NCBI GenBank assembly: GCA_934190685.1
Contig: CAKPTK010000047.1
Location: 1 to 16,319, forward strand
Length of the DNA stretch: 16,319 nucleotides
Direction of reading: 5' to 3'
Origin: an uncultured Prevotella sp.
Lineage (GTDB): Bacteria; Bacteroidota; Bacteroidia; Bacteroidales; Bacteroidaceae
Positions 7,794 to 15,730 of this stretch are shown here, in pieces. The notes beneath the pieces are model-generated. The model ran no database searches, was not told the DNA's origin, and saw only the letters and a list, made by a program, of their open reading frames with translations. Each line of letters begins with the position of its first letter. Positions within the stretch are counted from its first letter, which is position 1. A program made the position numbers and the translations under genes.

Positions 7794-8639
7794 ATGGGAA
7801 TCATCATAGGCATCGATGTAGGCATCAGCACTACGAAAATTGTGGGCATCCGTGACGGAAAGGTCATTTCGCCTATCCGCATCAAAGCCACAGACCCGAT
7901 TACATCGCTCTACGGAGCTTTCGGAAAATATCTCTACGATAACAAAATCCAATTGACAGAAGTGGAACACGTGATGCTCACAGGTGTGGGCAGCGCGTAT
8001 ATCGACAAACCTATCTACGGACTGCCCACCGACAAGGCGGAGGAGTTCGTGGCCGACGGCTTGGGCGCTCGCTTTGAATCGAAGAAAGACCGCATGATTG
8101 TGGTGAGCATGGGCACGGGCACCTCGCTTGTCAAGTGTGATGGCGACAACATCGAGCATATCGGTGGCATCGGCATCGGCGGCGGCACGCTGCAGGGCTT
8201 GGCGCGACAGTTGCTCAACACCGACGATATCCAGTCTGTGTCCAACATGGCGATGCAGGGTGACATCTCCAACATCAACCTGCTCATTGGCGACATCAGC
8301 GCCCGTCCGCTGCCCGGACTTCCGATGAACGCTGTGGCATCACTCTACGGAAAGGCGAAAAACAACGCCACACCTGAGGACATCTCCTTGGGATTGATTT
8401 GGATGGTTCTCCAATCGGTAGGGTCCGCTACGATTCTCTCGTCACTTGGTAGCGACATCCGTGAGTTCGTACTTATTGGCAACCTGACGCTTCTGCCGCA
8501 GTGCCGCATGGTCTACCCGGCGATGGAGAAACTCTATAAGGTGCACTTCACTATCCCCAAGTATTCAGAGTTCTGCACCGCAATCGGTGCGGCGTTGAGC
8601 TACAATTTAATTGTGAAAAGACAAGAGAAAAACAAATGA
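7794..8639 (+). CDS. coaW: Type II pantothenate kinase
   Basis: Phosphorylates pantothenate with ATP, the first committed step of coenzyme A synthesis, in the cytoplasm. The 281-residue protein has the acetate-kinase/Hsp70 superfamily fold of type II (Staphylococcus and eukaryotic) PanKs: IIIGIDVGISTTK at the N-terminus (phosphate loop), EEFVADGLG around E84, aligning with the catalytic Glu of the S. aureus enzyme, MGTGTS (106-111), and GGIGIGGGTLQGL (124-136). The start at 7794 is set by the promoter and by family N-termini. Its stop overlaps the start of the ABC-F gene as ATGA. Type II enzymes are refractory to CoA feedback in S. aureus; whether that holds here is unknown. I did not see a type III (CoaX) gene in the window. 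Confidence 0.88.
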   Translation: MGIIIGIDVGISTTKIVGIRDGKVISPIRIKATDPITSLYGAFGKYLYDNKIQLTEVEHVMLTGVGSAYIDKPIYGLPTDKAEEFVADGLGARFESKKDRMIVVSMGTGTSLVKCDGDNIEHIGGIGIGGGTLQGLARQLLNTDDIQSVSNMAMQGDISNINLLIGDISARPLPGLPMNAVASLYGKAKNNATPEDISLGLIWMVLQSVGSATILSSLGSDIREFVLIGNLTLLPQCRMVYPAMEKLYKVHFTIPKYSEFCTAIGAALSYNLIVKRQEKNK

Positions 8640-10588
8640 TATCAGTAGAAGGACTCAAGGTGGAGTTCGGCGTGAAACCCCTTTTCAGTGACGTGAGCTT
8701 TGTCGTCAACGACCATGACCGCGTGGCATTGGTGGGAAAGAACGGTGCCGGGAAATCCACCATGTTGAAAATATTGTGTGGCTTGCAGCAACCCACCGCC
8801 GGAACCGTGGCGGTGCCCCAAGGTACCACCATTGGGTATCTGCCCCAGGTGATGAAATTGCAGGACAACACCACTGTGAGAGAGGAGGCGCGCAAGGCTT
8901 TCGCCGACAACACCAAGCTGAAGGAACGCATTGATCGCATGAATCAGGAATTGGCGGAACGCACTGACTATGAGAGTGAAAGCTATCTTGCGCTCGTGGA
9001 AGAATTTACCCAGGAGCACGACCGCTACATGATGCTTGGCGGCGAGAACTATGAGGCGGAGATAGAGCGCACGCTCACCGGACTCGGATTTGAAAAGACC
9101 GATATGGACCGCCCCACATCGGAGTTCAGCGGTGGATGGCGCATGCGTATCGAACTGGCGAAAATCCTTCTCCGCAAGCCTGATGTGCTGTTGCTCGACG
9201 AACCTACCAACCACCTTGATATCGAGAGCATCCAGTGGCTCGAGCAGTTCCTCGCTCAGAGTGCCAAGGCTGTGGTGCTCGTTAGCCACGACCGTGCATT
9301 CATCAACAATGTGACCAACCGTACGCTTGAGATATCCTGTGGAAAGGTGATTGACTACAAGGTGAAATATGACGAGTATATGAAGCTCCGTGCCGAGCGT
9401 CGTGAACAGCAACTCCGTGCCTACGAGAACCAGCAGAAGGAAATCGCTGACATGAAAGACTTTATCGAGCGATTCCGCTATAAACCCACCAAGGCTGTGC
9501 AGGTGCAGAGCCGCATCAAGCAGTTGGAGAAGATCGTGCCCATCGAGATCGACGAGGTGGACAATTCCGCCCTCCATCTCAAGTTTCCGCCTTGTCTGCG
9601 CAGCGGTGACTATCCTGTCATCTGCGACGAGGTGAGAAAAGACTATGGCGACCACACCGTCTTCTCCCATGTCAACCTGACCATCAAGCGTGGCGAGAAG
9701 GTGGCGTTTGTGGGCAAGAACGGCGAGGGAAAGTCCACCCTCGTGAAATGTATCATGGGCGAGATTCCCTATTCGGGCACGCTCAAAATCGGACACAACG
9801 TACAGATTGGCTACTTCGCCCAGAACCAAGCCCAGTTGCTCGACGAGAACCTCACGGTCTTCGAGACCATTGACAATGTGGCGAAGGGCGAGATTCGACT
9901 GAAAATCAAGAATATCCTGGGCGCATTCATGTTTGGCGGTGAAGCTTCGGACAAGAAGGTGAAGGTGCTCAGCGGTGGCGAGCGCAGTCGCTTGGCGATG
10001 ATCAAGCTATTGCTCGAACCCGTCAACCTGCTCATCCTCGATGAGCCTACCAACCACCTCGACATGCCCTCCAAGGATGGACTTAAGGAAGCCATCAAGG
10101 CGTTCGACGGCACCGCCATCGTGGTGAGTCATGACCGAGAGTTCCTCGACGGTCTCGTCACCAAAGTCTATGAGTTTGGCGGCGGCAAGGTGCGTGAACA
10201 TCTCGGCGGCATCTACGACTTCCTGCGTGCCCACAATATGGAGAACCTCAACGAGTTGGGCGGCAAGGGCATCAACGCTGCACCGTCAGCCAACCAGTCC
10301 ACCGCAATAGCCAACCCTGCCACTTCAGAGAAAACCAACAAGCAGAGCTATGCCGAGCACAAGGAACAGCAGAAGAAAATCAAGAAAGCCGAACGCGCTG
10401 TGGCGGAATCGGAGAAGAAAATAGGGAAGATGGAGGCCCGGCTTAAAGAACTTGACACCATCCTCTGTTCTCCCGAGAACGCTTCTAATATGGAACTTAT
10501 CACCGAGTACACTTCCACCAAGAAGGTGCTCGACGAGGAAGTGGAACGCTGGGAGAAGTTGTCTGAAGAATTGGAGGCTCTCCAGTAA
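8636..10588 (+). CDS. ABC-F family ATPase (ribosome-associated, Uup/YdiF-like)
   Basis: Two ATP-binding cassettes on one chain and no membrane segments, so not a transporter. ABC-F proteins bind the ribosomal E site and act on stalled or slow translation. Cassette 1: Walker A GKNGAGKS (34-41), signature SGGWR (165-169), Walker B and catalytic Glu LLLDEPTNHLD (185-195). The charged linker (about 245-305) is the P-site tRNA-interacting segment. Cassette 2: GKNGEGKS (360-367), LSGGER (445-450), LLILDEPTNHLD (465-476). A low-complexity stretch (about 545-570) leads to a charged coiled coil at 573-650, as in Uup and YdiF. All motifs are intact. The ATG overlaps the pantothenate kinase stop (ATGA), implying coupled translation. 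Nothing indicates an antibiotic-resistance subtype; the long CTD argues for a housekeeping one. Confidence 0.92.
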   Translation: MISVEGLKVEFGVKPLFSDVSFVVNDHDRVALVGKNGAGKSTMLKILCGLQQPTAGTVAVPQGTTIGYLPQVMKLQDNTTVREEARKAFADNTKLKERIDRMNQELAERTDYESESYLALVEEFTQEHDRYMMLGGENYEAEIERTLTGLGFEKTDMDRPTSEFSGGWRMRIELAKILLRKPDVLLLDEPTNHLDIESIQWLEQFLAQSAKAVVLVSHDRAFINNVTNRTLEISCGKVIDYKVKYDEYMKLRAERREQQLRAYENQQKEIADMKDFIERFRYKPTKAVQVQSRIKQLEKIVPIEIDEVDNSALHLKFPPCLRSGDYPVICDEVRKDYGDHTVFSHVNLTIKRGEKVAFVGKNGEGKSTLVKCIMGEIPYSGTLKIGHNVQIGYFAQNQAQLLDENLTVFETIDNVAKGEIRLKIKNILGAFMFGGEASDKKVKVLSGGERSRLAMIKLLLEPVNLLILDEPTNHLDMPSKDGLKEAIKAFDGTAIVVSHDREFLDGLVTKVYEFGGGKVREHLGGIYDFLRAHNMENLNELGGKGINAAPSANQSTAIANPATSEKTNKQSYAEHKEQQKKIKKAERAVAESEKKIGKMEARLKELDTILCSPENASNMELITEYTSTKKVLDEEVERWEKLSEELEALQ

Positions 10589-10629
10589 AACATCAAAAGA
10601 AAACAAGAAAAGACTTAATTCCACAAACA

Positions 10630-12666
10630 ATGAAGATGAAAACTATTATTCCCATGGTCGCTATGATGGCTATGCCTTTCAGTGGTATGGCGCAGACCTT
10701 GGGCTCGGGACTCAACAGTGCCGACTTCGACAAGACCGCCCAGCCAGGTGACGACTTCTATCAGTTTGCCTGTGGCGGATGGATCAAGAACAACCCGCTG
10801 CCCGCAGCTTATTCACGCTATGGCAGTTTCGACCGTTTGGCCGAAGACAACAATGTGCGCATCAACGGCATCCTCGCCAGTTTGCTCAAGGGTCACTATG
10901 CCCAGGGCACTGTGGAGCAGAAGTTGAGCGACTACTACAAACTTGCCATGGACTCCGTGCGCCGCAACAAGGACGGCGTGAAGCCCCTGCTTCCTTTGCT
11001 CAAGGAGATGGACAAAGCCAAGGACGTGAAAGCCTTGAAGGCCCTTCAGGTGAAATACGCCGCTGAGGGCTACGGTGTGCCGATGGGCATGTCGTTTGGC
11101 GCAGACGAGAAGAATGCCAGCCGCAACATCCTCAACATCTATCAGGGTGGCATAACCCTCGGACAGAAGGAATACTACATCGACAACGATGAGGCTACAG
11201 CAGCCATCCGCGAGGCCTACAAGAAGCACATCGTCCGCATGTTCGGCTTCTTCGGCTACAAGCAGAAGGCGGCAGAACAGAAGATGCGCAACATTCTCGA
11301 TGTGGAGACCGCCCTCGCCAAGGCCAGCAAGAGTCGCACTGAACTGCGTGATGTGGAGGCCAACTACAACAAGATGACCCTCGCCCAGTTCAAGCAGAAC
11401 TATCCCGCCTTCGATCTCGAGAATCTCTGCCAGGCACAGCACATTAAGTCTGCCGACATCCAGGAGATGGTCGTAGGCCAGCCTTCGTTCATGGCGGGCG
11501 CCAACCAGTACTTCTCCCACATTAGTGCCGACGCCCTGCGCGACTACATGGAGTGGCAGGCTGTTTGTTCGGCAGCCAACTATCTGAGCGATGAGGTGGA
11601 GGCAGCCAATTTCGACTTCTTCGGCAAGACGATGCGTGGCCGTCAGCAGAACTTCCCCCGTTGGAAGCGTGCCACCAATATGGTGGAAGGACAGATGGGC
11701 GAGGCTCTCGGTCGCATGTATGTGAAGCAGTTCTTCCCGCCAGCCGCCAAGGAGCGCATGGAGAAACTGGTGAAAAACTTGCAGACTTCGCTTGCCGAGC
11801 GCATCCAGGCACAGACATGGATGAGCGACACCACCAAGGCTGCCGCCCTTGACAAGCTCAACCACTTCTATGTGAAGATCGGTTATCCCAACAAGTGGAC
11901 AGACCTCTCCAAGTTGACCATCGACCCCAACAAGTCGTTCTATGAGAACGTAGTGGCTTGCCGCCGCTTCTGGAACGACCACGAAATCGAGACCAAGGCA
12001 GGCAAGCCTGTCGACAAGGACGAGTGGCAGATGACACCGCAGACGGTGAACGCTTACTATAACCCTACTACCAACGAGATTTGCTTTCCTGCCGGCATCC
12101 TGCAGAAACCTTTCTTCGACATGGAGGCAGACGACGCCTACAACTATGGCGCCATCGGTGTTGTGATTGGTCATGAGATGACCCACGGATTCGACGACCA
12201 AGGCCGCAACTATGACAAGGATGGAAACATGCGCGACTGGTGGACAGCCAGCGACGCCAAGAACTTCAGCGAGCGTGCCCGTATGTATGCCAACTTCTTC
12301 TCAGCCATCAAGGTGCTGCCCGATCTCCACGCCAACGGCGACCTCACCATCGGTGAGAACCTTGCCGACCACGGAGGTCTGATGGTTTCCTTCAACGCTT
12401 TCAAGAACGCTACCAAGGATACCCCGCTTTCCGAGAAGGATGGTTTCACGCCCGAGCAGCGCTTCTTCCTTTCCTATGCCGGCGTGTGGGCAGGCAATAT
12501 CACGGACAAGGAAATCCGCAACCTCACCAAGAGCGATCCCCACTCACTGGGCAAGTGGCGTGTTGACGGTGCGCTACCACATATCGATATGTGGTATGAC
12601 GCCTTCGGCATCAAGGAGGGTGACAAGATGTTCATCCCCAAGGCCAACCGTCTCGACCTTTGGTAA
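10630..12666 (+). CDS. pepO: Exported M13-family zinc metallopeptidase (PepO/neprilysin type)
   Basis: Predicted to cleave oligopeptides outside the cytoplasm. Residues 1-21 form a signal peptide (cleavage likely after GMA, before Q22; no lipobox). The mature N-terminus has the M13 motif DDFYQFACGGWIKNNPLP (about 41-58). The catalytic domain has NAYYNPTTNE (from 474), the zinc site HEMTH (H515, E516, H519) and ENLAD (E576, the third ligand; D580). The chain ends in RLDLW, keeping the family's C-terminal Trp but without the Cys that neprilysin has three residues before it, so C48 has no obvious disulfide partner there. A second Met two codons in (10636) is an equally possible start. It lies 41 bases after the ABC-F stop with no promoter-like box between, so it may be cotranscribed. 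Confidence 0.95.
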   Translation: MKMKTIIPMVAMMAMPFSGMAQTLGSGLNSADFDKTAQPGDDFYQFACGGWIKNNPLPAAYSRYGSFDRLAEDNNVRINGILASLLKGHYAQGTVEQKLSDYYKLAMDSVRRNKDGVKPLLPLLKEMDKAKDVKALKALQVKYAAEGYGVPMGMSFGADEKNASRNILNIYQGGITLGQKEYYIDNDEATAAIREAYKKHIVRMFGFFGYKQKAAEQKMRNILDVETALAKASKSRTELRDVEANYNKMTLAQFKQNYPAFDLENLCQAQHIKSADIQEMVVGQPSFMAGANQYFSHISADALRDYMEWQAVCSAANYLSDEVEAANFDFFGKTMRGRQQNFPRWKRATNMVEGQMGEALGRMYVKQFFPPAAKERMEKLVKNLQTSLAERIQAQTWMSDTTKAAALDKLNHFYVKIGYPNKWTDLSKLTIDPNKSFYENVVACRRFWNDHEIETKAGKPVDKDEWQMTPQTVNAYYNPTTNEICFPAGILQKPFFDMEADDAYNYGAIGVVIGHEMTHGFDDQGRNYDKDGNMRDWWTASDAKNFSERARMYANFFSAIKVLPDLHANGDLTIGENLADHGGLMVSFNAFKNATKDTPLSEKDGFTPEQRFFLSYAGVWAGNITDKEIRNLTKSDPHSLGKWRVDGALPHIDMWYDAFGIKEGDKMFIPKANRLDLW

Positions 12667-12724
12667 TACGCTTCCTTCCCGACTCGGGATGGTAGCAAAA
12701 GTATAGAAACATTCACGTTTCCCC

Positions 12725-12781
12725 AAGCGTCTCCTGTCTATTGCCGCACGGTGGTGATAAGCAGGAGACGCTTTTGTTTTT
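12725..12781 (+). terminator. Terminator after the M13 peptidase gene
   Basis: AAGCGTCTCCTG (12725-12736) and CAGGAGACGCTT (12762-12773) form a perfect 12-bp stem, followed by TTGTTTTT (12774-12781). The 25-base loop is larger than usual. It separates the peptidase gene (stop at 12666) from the metA promoter. Confidence 0.85.
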
Positions 12782-12791
12782 CCCCGCGCCT

Positions 12792-12810
12792 TCTTTTGTC
12801 CTCTTTTGTC
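12792..12810 (+). repeat. Tandem 9-mer upstream of the metA promoter
   Basis: TCTTTTGTC occurs at 12792-12800 and again at 12802-12810, one helical turn apart and 22 bases ahead of the metA -33 box. Such phasing could fit a DNA-binding regulator, but the segment is simple T-rich sequence and no known operator is recognised. Confidence 0.3.
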
Positions 12811-12832
12811 TTGATAAAAAGGTCGTTTGTTT

Positions 12833-12862
12833 TTGCCATCCCGCTGATTTGTTGTAATTTTG
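12833..12862 (+). promoter_or_regulatory. metA promoter (Bacteroidota consensus)
   Basis: TTG (12833-12835), 19-base spacer, TAATTTTG (12855-12862): a perfect TTG-N19-TAnnTTTG match. The predicted start is near 12869, giving a leader of only about 13 bases before the metA ATG, which leaves no room for a riboswitch. Confidence 0.82.
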
Positions 12863-12881
12863 CAGCAAATAAAGTATAGCT

Positions 12882-13799
12882 ATGCCTTTAAGATTACCTG
12901 ATAAGCTCCCGGCAATAGAGTTGCTGAAGAAGGAGAACATATTTGTGATGGACAACACGCGCGCCACGACACAGGATATTCGTCCGCTGCGTATTGTCAT
13001 TCTTAACTTGATGCCCTTGAAGATTACGACCGAGACCGATCTCGTCCGGTTGTTGTCCAACACGCCTTTACAGTTGGACGTCCATTTCATGAAACTCAAG
13101 AGCCACACGCCCAAGAACACTCCGATAGAGCACATGATGATGTTCTATCGCGACTTTGACGAGATGAAAGACGAGAAGTTTGACGGCATGATTATCACCG
13201 GTGCTCCTGTTGAACAGCTCGACTTCGAGGACGTGGGCTATTGGAGCGAGATTACCCGTATTTTCTCTTGGACCCGAACCCATGTGATGAGCACGCTCTA
13301 CATCTGTTGGGCGGCACAGGCGGGACTCTACTATCACTATGGCATACCGAAATATCCGCTCGCCAAGAAAATGTTTGGTGTGTTTCCAACGTATCCACTT
13401 GATCCACAGCTTTCTATCTTCCGTGGCTTCGATGATGTGTTCAACATGCCGCACAGCCGTCACACGGAGATTCACAAGGACGACATCCTTGCCAACAAGG
13501 AACTGGAACTGCTGGCTGAATCACCCGAGAGCGGTGTGAGCATAGTGATGGCACGGGGAGGACGAGAGTTCTTTATCACGGGACATCTTGAATATTCGCC
13601 CACAACGCTTGACAGTGAATACCGCCGTGACATGGGCAAGCGCGACGATGTGGACATGCCCAAACACTACTATCGGGGCGACAATCCTGACAACGCCCCC
13701 CTGGTCACTTGGCGTGCCCATGCCAATCTGCTGTTTGGCAACTGGATCAACTATTACGTCTATCAGGAAACTCCTTACAACATCAACGACATCAAATAA
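12882..13799 (+). CDS. metA: Homoserine O-acyltransferase, MetA family (predicted acetyl-CoA-using)
   Basis: Activates homoserine by O-acylation, the first dedicated step of methionine synthesis, in the cytoplasm. Length 305 is normal. The catalytic triad of this glutamine-amidotransferase-like fold is visible: C142 in YICWAAQAG, H235 and E237 in FITGHLEY. Most such genes are named homoserine O-succinyltransferase, but residue 111 (ITGAPVE, E111) is Glu, the residue reported for acetyl-CoA-using members (Bacillus cereus), whereas succinyl-CoA-using E. coli has Gly. I therefore predict homoserine O-acetyltransferase activity. The start at 12882 follows a consensus promoter by about 20 bases. 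The stop TAA shares its last A with the ATG of the U32 gene, so the two are probably translated together. Confidence 0.95.
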   Translation: MPLRLPDKLPAIELLKKENIFVMDNTRATTQDIRPLRIVILNLMPLKITTETDLVRLLSNTPLQLDVHFMKLKSHTPKNTPIEHMMMFYRDFDEMKDEKFDGMIITGAPVEQLDFEDVGYWSEITRIFSWTRTHVMSTLYICWAAQAGLYYHYGIPKYPLAKKMFGVFPTYPLDPQLSIFRGFDDVFNMPHSRHTEIHKDDILANKELELLAESPESGVSIVMARGGREFFITGHLEYSPTTLDSEYRRDMGKRDDVDMPKHYYRGDNPDNAPLVTWRAHANLLFGNWINYYVYQETPYNINDIK

Positions 13800-15730
13800 T
13801 GATGAGAACCATAGAACTTCTCGCTCCTGCCAAGAATCTCGCGTGTGGTTTGGCCGCCATCGACCATGGAGCCGATGCCGTATATATCGGCGCGCCGCAG
13901 TTTGGCGCCCGTGCCGCCGTCGGCAATTCGCTCGATGACATCAAGACCCTCTGCGACTACGCCCATCAGTTTCATGCCAAGGTCTACGTTACAGTCAACA
14001 CCATCATCTATGAGAATGAACTTGTCGACGTGCGCCAATTGGTCGCCCGGTTGGCGGAAATCGAGGTGGATGCCATCCTCGTGCAGGACATGGCGGTGGT
14101 GGAGATGATGGCGAACGAGATGGATGACGTGCGCCGTCAGTTGGAGAGCGAAGGCCGACATATGCCCGCCCTCCATGCCAGCACCCAGACCGACAACCGC
14201 ACCAGTGAGAAGGTGAAATGGCTCCATAGCATCGGCTTTGATCGGGTGGTGCTTGCCCGTGAACTCTCGCTCGACGAGATTGGCAAGATACACCGTGAAA
14301 ATCCCGATGTGGAATTGGAAGTGTTTGTCCATGGTGCCCTGTGTGTCAGTTATTCCGGTGCCTGTTACGCTTCCCAATATTGTTTCGGACGCAGCGCCAA
14401 CCGTGGAGCTTGCGCCCAGTTCTGTCGCTTGAAGTTCGACCTTGTCGACGCTTCTGGCAAGACTCTTGAGCATGACCGTCACTTGCTGTCGCTCAAGGAC
14501 TTGTGTCAGATAGATGAGATAGAATCTTTAATGCAGTCGGGGGCTGTCTCCTTCAAGGTAGAGGGACGGCTCAAGGATGTAGACTATGTGAAGAATGTCG
14601 TGGCTGCCTATAGTCAGCGCATCCAGGAAATCATCGACCGCCATTCCGACCTCTACCGCCGTGCCTCTTTGGGCAGGGTGCACTATACCTTCCAACCCAA
14701 CCTCAAAAAAACCTTCAACCGTGGGTTCACACACTATTTCCTCCATGGCCGTCAACCCGACATCGCCTCCTTCGATACCCCGAAGGCGATGGGTGAGTAT
14801 GTCGGTTTTGTGAAGGAAATGCGGGGCAACTCTTTCAATGTGGCGGGCACCGCCACATTTGCCAATGGCGACGGTCTTTGCTTTGTCAATGAGGCTCGTG
14901 AACTCGAGGGCTTCCGGGTCAACAGAGTGGAGCGCGGCAACAGACTCTTCCCCCTGAAGATGCCCCGCAACCTTCGGGCAGGTATGGCGCTCTACCGCAA
15001 CAACGATATGGAGTTTGAGCGCATACTCGCCCGTTCTACAGCCGAGCGGAAGATGGAACTTTCCTTGCGTCTGTCCACCATTCCCAATGGCTTCTTCCTT
15101 CAGGTCAGCGACGAGGCGGGGCGCAAGGGCGAGGCTTCTTGCACCTTCGACCATCAGACGGCACAGAAACCCCAAGAAGAGAATATCCGCCGGCAACTTA
15201 CCAAGCTCGGCAATACCCCCTATGAGGCTATGACTGTAGCGGTGGATGCTGATGTGAAACAGCTTTTCATTCCCTCGAGTGTGCTCGCCGAGCTGCGTCG
15301 CAATGCCTTGGCGGATTTGCATTGTCAGCCATTTGCCGATGCCCCCACACACCGTCAGCAAGTGTCGCCATCCACATCCTCCATTCGGGGAGCCGCTTCC
15401 GAAAGTCTCACCCTCGCCAATGTCGCCAACAGCAAGGCGCGGAAGTTCTATCGTGACTGTGGCATTACGGGCGTTCCCGAGGCCTACGAGGTAGCTTCCG
15501 ACCCACGTATCGCCAAGTTTGACAATGACGGCGAGGCGGTGGCAGACTTGCGCCACATCATGACCTGCCGCCACTGTCTGCGTTACACTTTGGGCTACTG
15601 TGTGAAGCGGGGCGGTCAGCAACCCACTTGGCGCGAGCCCCTCTTCCTCACTTTGCCCGACGGCAAGATGTTTAAACTCCAGTTCGATTGCAAACACTGT
15701 CAAATGAATGTCTATGCGCAGAATCTTTAA
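13799..15730 (+). CDS. rlhA: U32-family protein, RlhA-like (predicted rRNA hydroxylation factor)
   Basis: Annotated in many genomes as a U32 or collagenase-like peptidase. Long members such as E. coli RlhA (about 650 residues, U32 plus DUF3656) are instead needed for hydroxylation of a 23S rRNA cytidine, and shorter TrhP acts on tRNA uridine. This protein has 643 residues, matching the long type. The U32 core shows ELLAPAKN (6-13), VYIGAPQFGAR, VNTII, and FVHGALCVSYSGAC with C182, C189, C205 and C209, the likely iron-sulfur ligands, within RSANRGACAQFCR. Near the C-terminus CRHC (590-593), C601 and CKHC (631-634) suggest a second metal site. The start at 13799 overlaps the metA stop (TAATG); a second Met follows at once. 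RNA target and exact function are inferred from family and length only. Confidence 0.86.
   Translation: MMRTIELLAPAKNLACGLAAIDHGADAVYIGAPQFGARAAVGNSLDDIKTLCDYAHQFHAKVYVTVNTIIYENELVDVRQLVARLAEIEVDAILVQDMAVVEMMANEMDDVRRQLESEGRHMPALHASTQTDNRTSEKVKWLHSIGFDRVVLARELSLDEIGKIHRENPDVELEVFVHGALCVSYSGACYASQYCFGRSANRGACAQFCRLKFDLVDASGKTLEHDRHLLSLKDLCQIDEIESLMQSGAVSFKVEGRLKDVDYVKNVVAAYSQRIQEIIDRHSDLYRRASLGRVHYTFQPNLKKTFNRGFTHYFLHGRQPDIASFDTPKAMGEYVGFVKEMRGNSFNVAGTATFANGDGLCFVNEARELEGFRVNRVERGNRLFPLKMPRNLRAGMALYRNNDMEFERILARSTAERKMELSLRLSTIPNGFFLQVSDEAGRKGEASCTFDHQTAQKPQEENIRRQLTKLGNTPYEAMTVAVDADVKQLFIPSSVLAELRRNALADLHCQPFADAPTHRQQVSPSTSSIRGAASESLTLANVANSKARKFYRDCGITGVPEAYEVASDPRIAKFDNDGEAVADLRHIMTCRHCLRYTLGYCVKRGGQQPTWREPLFLTLPDGKMFKLQFDCKHCQMNVYAQNL

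Noticed and set aside
8636..10588. ABC-F protein as an antibiotic-resistance determinant
   Set aside because: It has a long C-terminal coiled coil and sits in a housekeeping operon with host-like codon use; nothing resembles the resistance subfamilies or a transfer boundary.
10813..12201. A 462-codon open frame on the minus strand opposite the M13 peptidase gene
   Set aside because: It lies wholly inside a strongly supported gene, its translation has no recognisable motif and a composition typical of antisense frames (rich in H, V, L), and it has no promoter of its own. The same holds for long antisense frames at 8642-9829, 14528-15766, 15672-16316 and 3310-4380.
12667..12881. A SAM riboswitch ahead of metA
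   Set aside because: The consensus promoter leaves a leader of about 13 bases, and the hairpin further upstream is the terminator of the previous gene.
13709..13798. Earlier start for the U32 protein inside metA
   Set aside because: The extra 30 residues are metA sequence read out of frame; the ELLAPAKN family start fits the TAATG overlap at 13799.
13799..15730. Collagenase function for the U32 protein
   Set aside because: The family name is historical; length, DUF3656-type middle region and cysteine clusters fit RNA hydroxylation factors better.
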